7,122 nt of DNA from DATLFQ01 sp035540915 (GTDB lineage: Bacteria; Actinomycetota; Acidimicrobiia; Acidimicrobiales; GCA-2861595). The notes under the pieces are model-generated. The model did no database searches, was not told the DNA's origin, and saw only the letters and a program-made list of their open reading frames with translations. The stretch lies in NCBI GenBank assembly GCA_035540915.1, contig DATLFQ010000086.1, positions 1-7,122 on the forward strand. The letters are read 5' to 3'. The translations under genes and the position numbers were made by a program. Below, in pieces: positions 5,187 through 7,122 of this stretch. Each line of letters begins with the position of its first letter. Position 1 is the stretch's first letter.

Positions 5187-5324
5187 TCAGCGGCCGGTCG
5201 ACGTGCCTGCCGGGGCCGGCGGCCGGGGAGTGCCGGCGACCCGGCGCGGCCGGAGCAGCCCGAGCACGACGCCGACGACCATGCCGCTGACCAGGGCGAA
5301 CACCCGCCGGCCGCTGGCCCTCAC
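5187..5324 (-). CDS. 45-aa single-pass membrane microprotein coupled to parB
   Basis: The start GTG (5324-5322) overlaps the parB stop TGA as GTGA, and the stop TGA is at 5189-5187. The 45 residues open with a basic MRASGRR, followed by one hydrophobic helix, VFALVSGMVVGVVLGLL (8-24), with glycines spaced as in packing helices. A basic RPRR stop-transfer follows, and then a Pro/Ala/Thr-rich tail (TPRPPAPAGTSTGR). A GAGGGGG stretch in the parB tail, 11 nt upstream, could act as ribosome binding site. The exact 4-bp overlap, the coherent helix flanked by arginines and the lack of another gene in this gap argue for a real gene. I know no family for it. Membrane placement in a parAB operon might mean an anchor or a modulator of segregation, but that is speculation. 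The frame could also be chance in GC-rich DNA. Confidence 0.5.
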   Translation of the reverse strand: MRASGRRVFALVSGMVVGVVLGLLRPRRVAGTPRPPAPAGTSTGR

Positions 5325-6214
5325 GGCCGCGGCGCCCCCTCGATGATGACCCGGTAGAGCCGCTCCAGGTCGTCGAGGGTGGCGAAGTCGATGACCACGC
5401 GGCCCCGCTTACCGCCCATCTCGACCTTCACGCGCGTGTCGAGATGGTCGGCCAGCAGTTGCTCCAACTCGAGCAGCCCGGGTGGGCGCAGCTTGGTACC
5501 CGGGACCGACGTGGCGGGCGCCTCGGCACCGTCGGGTGGCGGCTCGGTGGCCGTGCGGGCCCGCACGGCCTGCTCGACCGCGCGGACCGACAGACCCTCC
5601 GCCACCGCCCGCCGGGCGAGCGCCTCCTGGAACGCCCGGTCCGGTGTGCCCAGGAGGGCCCGGGCGTGCCCCTCTCCGAGTTGGTTCTCGGCCACCAGGC
5701 GCTGCACCGACGGGGGCAGCTGGAACAGGCGCAGCGTATTGGTGACCGCGGCCCGGCTCTTGCCGACACGGGTGGCCAGCGCCTCGTGGGTGAGCTGGAA
5801 ATCCTCCAGGAGTTGCTGGTAGGCGGCCGCCTCCTCCAGGGGGTTCAGGTCCTGGCGGTGGATGTTCTCGACCAGGGCCTGCTCCAGGCTGGCGTCGTCG
5901 CCCACCTCCCGGACCAGGGCCGGGATCGTCTGCAGGCCGGCGCGGCGGGCGGCCCGCCAGCGCCGCTCGCCGGCGATCAGCTCGTAGGACCCCTCGCCCG
6001 ACGGGCGGACCAGGATCGGCTGCAGGACGCCGAGCTCGCGCACCGAGGCCGTCAACGAGGCCAACGCCTCCTCGTCGAAGTGCTTCCGGGGCTGGAAGGA
6101 ATTGGCAGAGATGCTGGTGACGGGGACCTCCCGGAGACCCTCCAGCACCGAGGACTTGGTCTCGGGAGGGATCAGTGCGCCCAGCCCCCTACCCAACCCG
6201 CTGCGCCGCGCCAC
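5321..6214 (-). CDS. parB: Chromosome partitioning protein ParB (Spo0J family)
   Basis: The product is 297 aa. ParB is a CTP-dependent DNA clamp that loads at parS near the origin and works with ParA in origin segregation and SMC loading. Visible parts are the N-terminal ParA-contact segment RSGLGRGLGALIP (4-16), the ParB/Srx CTPase domain with GERRWRA (82-88) and ENIHR (116-120), the helix-turn-helix LTHEALATRVGKSRAAVTNTL (141-161), a variable acidic/proline linker at about 225-245, and a C-terminal dimerisation segment (KRGRVVIDFATLDDLERLYRVI). All nucleotide-binding motifs are intact. The start is GTG 6214, set by a strong Shine-Dalgarno inside parA; the genes overlap by 26 nt. The stop overlaps the GTG of the downstream microprotein. 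No parS-like palindrome was found in the window. Confidence 0.97.
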   Translation of the reverse strand: MARRSGLGRGLGALIPPETKSSVLEGLREVPVTSISANSFQPRKHFDEEALASLTASVRELGVLQPILVRPSGEGSYELIAGERRWRAARRAGLQTIPALVREVGDDASLEQALVENIHRQDLNPLEEAAAYQQLLEDFQLTHEALATRVGKSRAAVTNTLRLFQLPPSVQRLVAENQLGEGHARALLGTPDRAFQEALARRAVAEGLSVRAVEQAVRARTATEPPPDGAEAPATSVPGTKLRPPGLLELEQLLADHLDTRVKVEMGGKRGRVVIDFATLDDLERLYRVIIEGAPRP

Positions 6215-7109
6215 CGCTCACCTCCTTGGCCAGTTCCCGATAGGCGATGGCGCCCCGGGACATCGGATCGAACACACAGATCGGCTGCCCGAACGACGGC
6301 GCCTCGGACAGCCGGACCGTACGGGGCACGATGTTGCGGCACACGGTGTCGCCGAAGTGCTCGCGCACATCGCGCGCTACCTGCTCGGCCAGCTTCGTGC
6401 GGGCGTCGTACATGGTCAGGATGATGGCGCTCACTTCCAATCGGGCGTTCAGATTGCTCTGGACGAGGTTCACATTGCGCAGCAGCTGGCCGAGGCCCTC
6501 CAGGGCGTAGTACTCGCACTGGATCGGCACCACGACTTCGGTGGCCGCGGCCAGGCCGTTGATGGTGATCAGGCCGAGCGAGGGCGGGCAGTCCATGAGG
6601 ACGAAGTCGAAGTCGTCACGCACCGGCTCGAGCGCCCGTCGCAGCTTCAACTCGCGGCTGAAGGCCGGAACGAGTTCGATTTCGGCACCAGCGAGGTCGA
6701 TCGTCGCCGGGCACACGAAGAGGTTGCGCAGGCTGGTGGGCTCGATGGTGTCCTCGATCGGGGTGTCGTGCATCAACACGTCGTAGACCGAGGCGTCCAG
6801 GCTTCGGGGATTGATGCCCAGCCCGGTGGTGGCGTTGCCCTGCGGGTCCAAGTCGACCACGAGCACCCGGTAGCCCAACTCGGCGAGGGCTGCGCCGAGG
6901 TTCACCGCCGTGGTCGTCTTGCCCACGCCGCCCTTCTGGTTGGCAATAGCCAGGATCCTCGGTAGCGCCCGGACCGGCCGCGGCGCCGGTCCCGGTGGTG
7001 CCTCGGGGATCGGTCGCTCGGCCGCCGGCTCCGGTGGCGGGGGCGCCTCGGCAGCGGGAGCCGACTCGGTGGCCTCGCCGGAGGTCGCGACGGTGACGGA
7101 GCCCAGCAC
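6189..7109 (-). CDS. parA: Chromosome partitioning ATPase ParA (5' end may lie outside)
   Basis: The product is a deviant-Walker ATPase that forms a gradient on the nucleoid and moves ParB-parS complexes. Counted from GTG 7109 (306 aa), the P-loop KGGVGKTT is at 59-66 with the signature lysine K59. The A' strand VVDLDPQGN is at 84-92, the Walker B strand FVLMDCPP at 169-176, and the conserved RLSEAPSFG near the C-terminus. These make it a chromosomal Soj/ParA of the short class without a helix-turn-helix domain. Before the P-loop lies an Ala/Pro/Glu-rich extension of about 50 residues (SAPAAEAPPPPEPAAERP), which looks disordered and is common in actinobacterial ParA. The frame stays open to the window edge with a Pro-rich reading, and no Shine-Dalgarno is visible before GTG 7109, so the true start may lie beyond 7122. 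parB follows in the same operon. Confidence 0.95.
   Translation of the reverse strand: MLGSVTVATSGEATESAPAAEAPPPPEPAAERPIPEAPPGPAPRPVRALPRILAIANQKGGVGKTTTAVNLGAALAELGYRVLVVDLDPQGNATTGLGINPRSLDASVYDVLMHDTPIEDTIEPTSLRNLFVCPATIDLAGAEIELVPAFSRELKLRRALEPVRDDFDFVLMDCPPSLGLITINGLAAATEVVVPIQCEYYALEGLGQLLRNVNLVQSNLNARLEVSAIILTMYDARTKLAEQVARDVREHFGDTVCRNIVPRTVRLSEAPSFGQPICVFDPMSRGAIAYRELAKEVSGGAAQRVG
6220..6227 (-). promoter_or_regulatory. Ribosome binding site of parB inside parA
   Basis: Read on the - strand, AAGGAGGT (6227 to 6220) lies 5 nt before GTG 6214. It is a near-perfect match to the anti-Shine-Dalgarno sequence and fixes the parB start within the 3' end of parA, showing independent initiation in spite of the 26-nt overlap. 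Confidence 0.8.
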
Positions 7110-7122
7110 CGACGGGGGGGGA

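Noticed and set aside
5091..5357. + strand frames of 71-88 codons after cwlM
   Set aside because: They are antisense to the parB end and the microprotein frame, lack a ribosome binding site and read as Arg/Pro/Ala low complexity.
1..7122. CRISPR array, insertion sequence, integrase, tRNA or rRNA
   Set aside because: No spaced direct repeats, terminal inverted repeats, transposase or recombinase motifs, or tRNA-like cloverleaf sequence were seen on either strand.

Overview
The window is very GC-rich, densely coding DNA from an actinobacterial chromosome. Gene order and protein style fit a deep-branching lineage such as Acidimicrobiia. That placement is an inference from synteny and codon use, since no search could be run. 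The order murJ(3' end) - ECF sigma - zinc-finger anti-sigma - trxB - trxA - cwlM on the + strand, facing parB and parA on the - strand, is the conserved near-origin block known from Mycobacterium tuberculosis (mviN-sigM-rsmA-trxB2-trxC-cwlM, then parB-parA). The replication origin therefore probably lies beyond the right-hand end.

Layout. Positions 1-437 hold the extracytoplasmic C-terminal domain of a MurJ/MviN-type protein, cut by the window edge. A short promoter-like gap leads to an ECF sigma factor and its membrane-anchored zinc-finger anti-sigma factor, which overlap by ATGA. Next come two small membrane-protein genes that the mycobacterial locus lacks as I know it: a four-helix protein on the - strand (1978-2364) and a two-helix protein on the + strand (2389-2742). 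They diverge from one compact site in which two leaderless-type -10 boxes share their TA dinucleotide. The + strand protein runs by a TTGA overlap into trxB (thioredoxin reductase), followed by trxA (thioredoxin) and a CwlM-like protein. From the right edge leftwards, parA overlaps parB, and parB overlaps (GTGA) a 45-codon membrane microprotein gene that is easy to miss.

How the genes may work together. MurJ (lipid II flippase) and CwlM (in mycobacteria a cytoplasmic regulator of peptidoglycan precursor synthesis) concern the cell wall. The sigma/anti-sigma pair probably senses an envelope or redox signal next to the thioredoxin system. ParA/ParB segregate the origin region.

Most notable points: (1) cwlM has no ATG/GTG/TTG start compatible with its first peptidoglycan-binding domain and appears to start at ATT behind a good Shine-Dalgarno; (2) its amidase domain has lost every recognisable zinc ligand; (3) the sigma gene shows a similar start anomaly; (4) a symmetric divergent leaderless promoter; (5) the ParB-coupled microprotein; (6) a cluster of three DnaA-box-like 9-mers between cwlM and the parAB operon. 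I see no CRISPR array, mobile element, tRNA or rRNA, and no wholly new defence or biosynthetic system.
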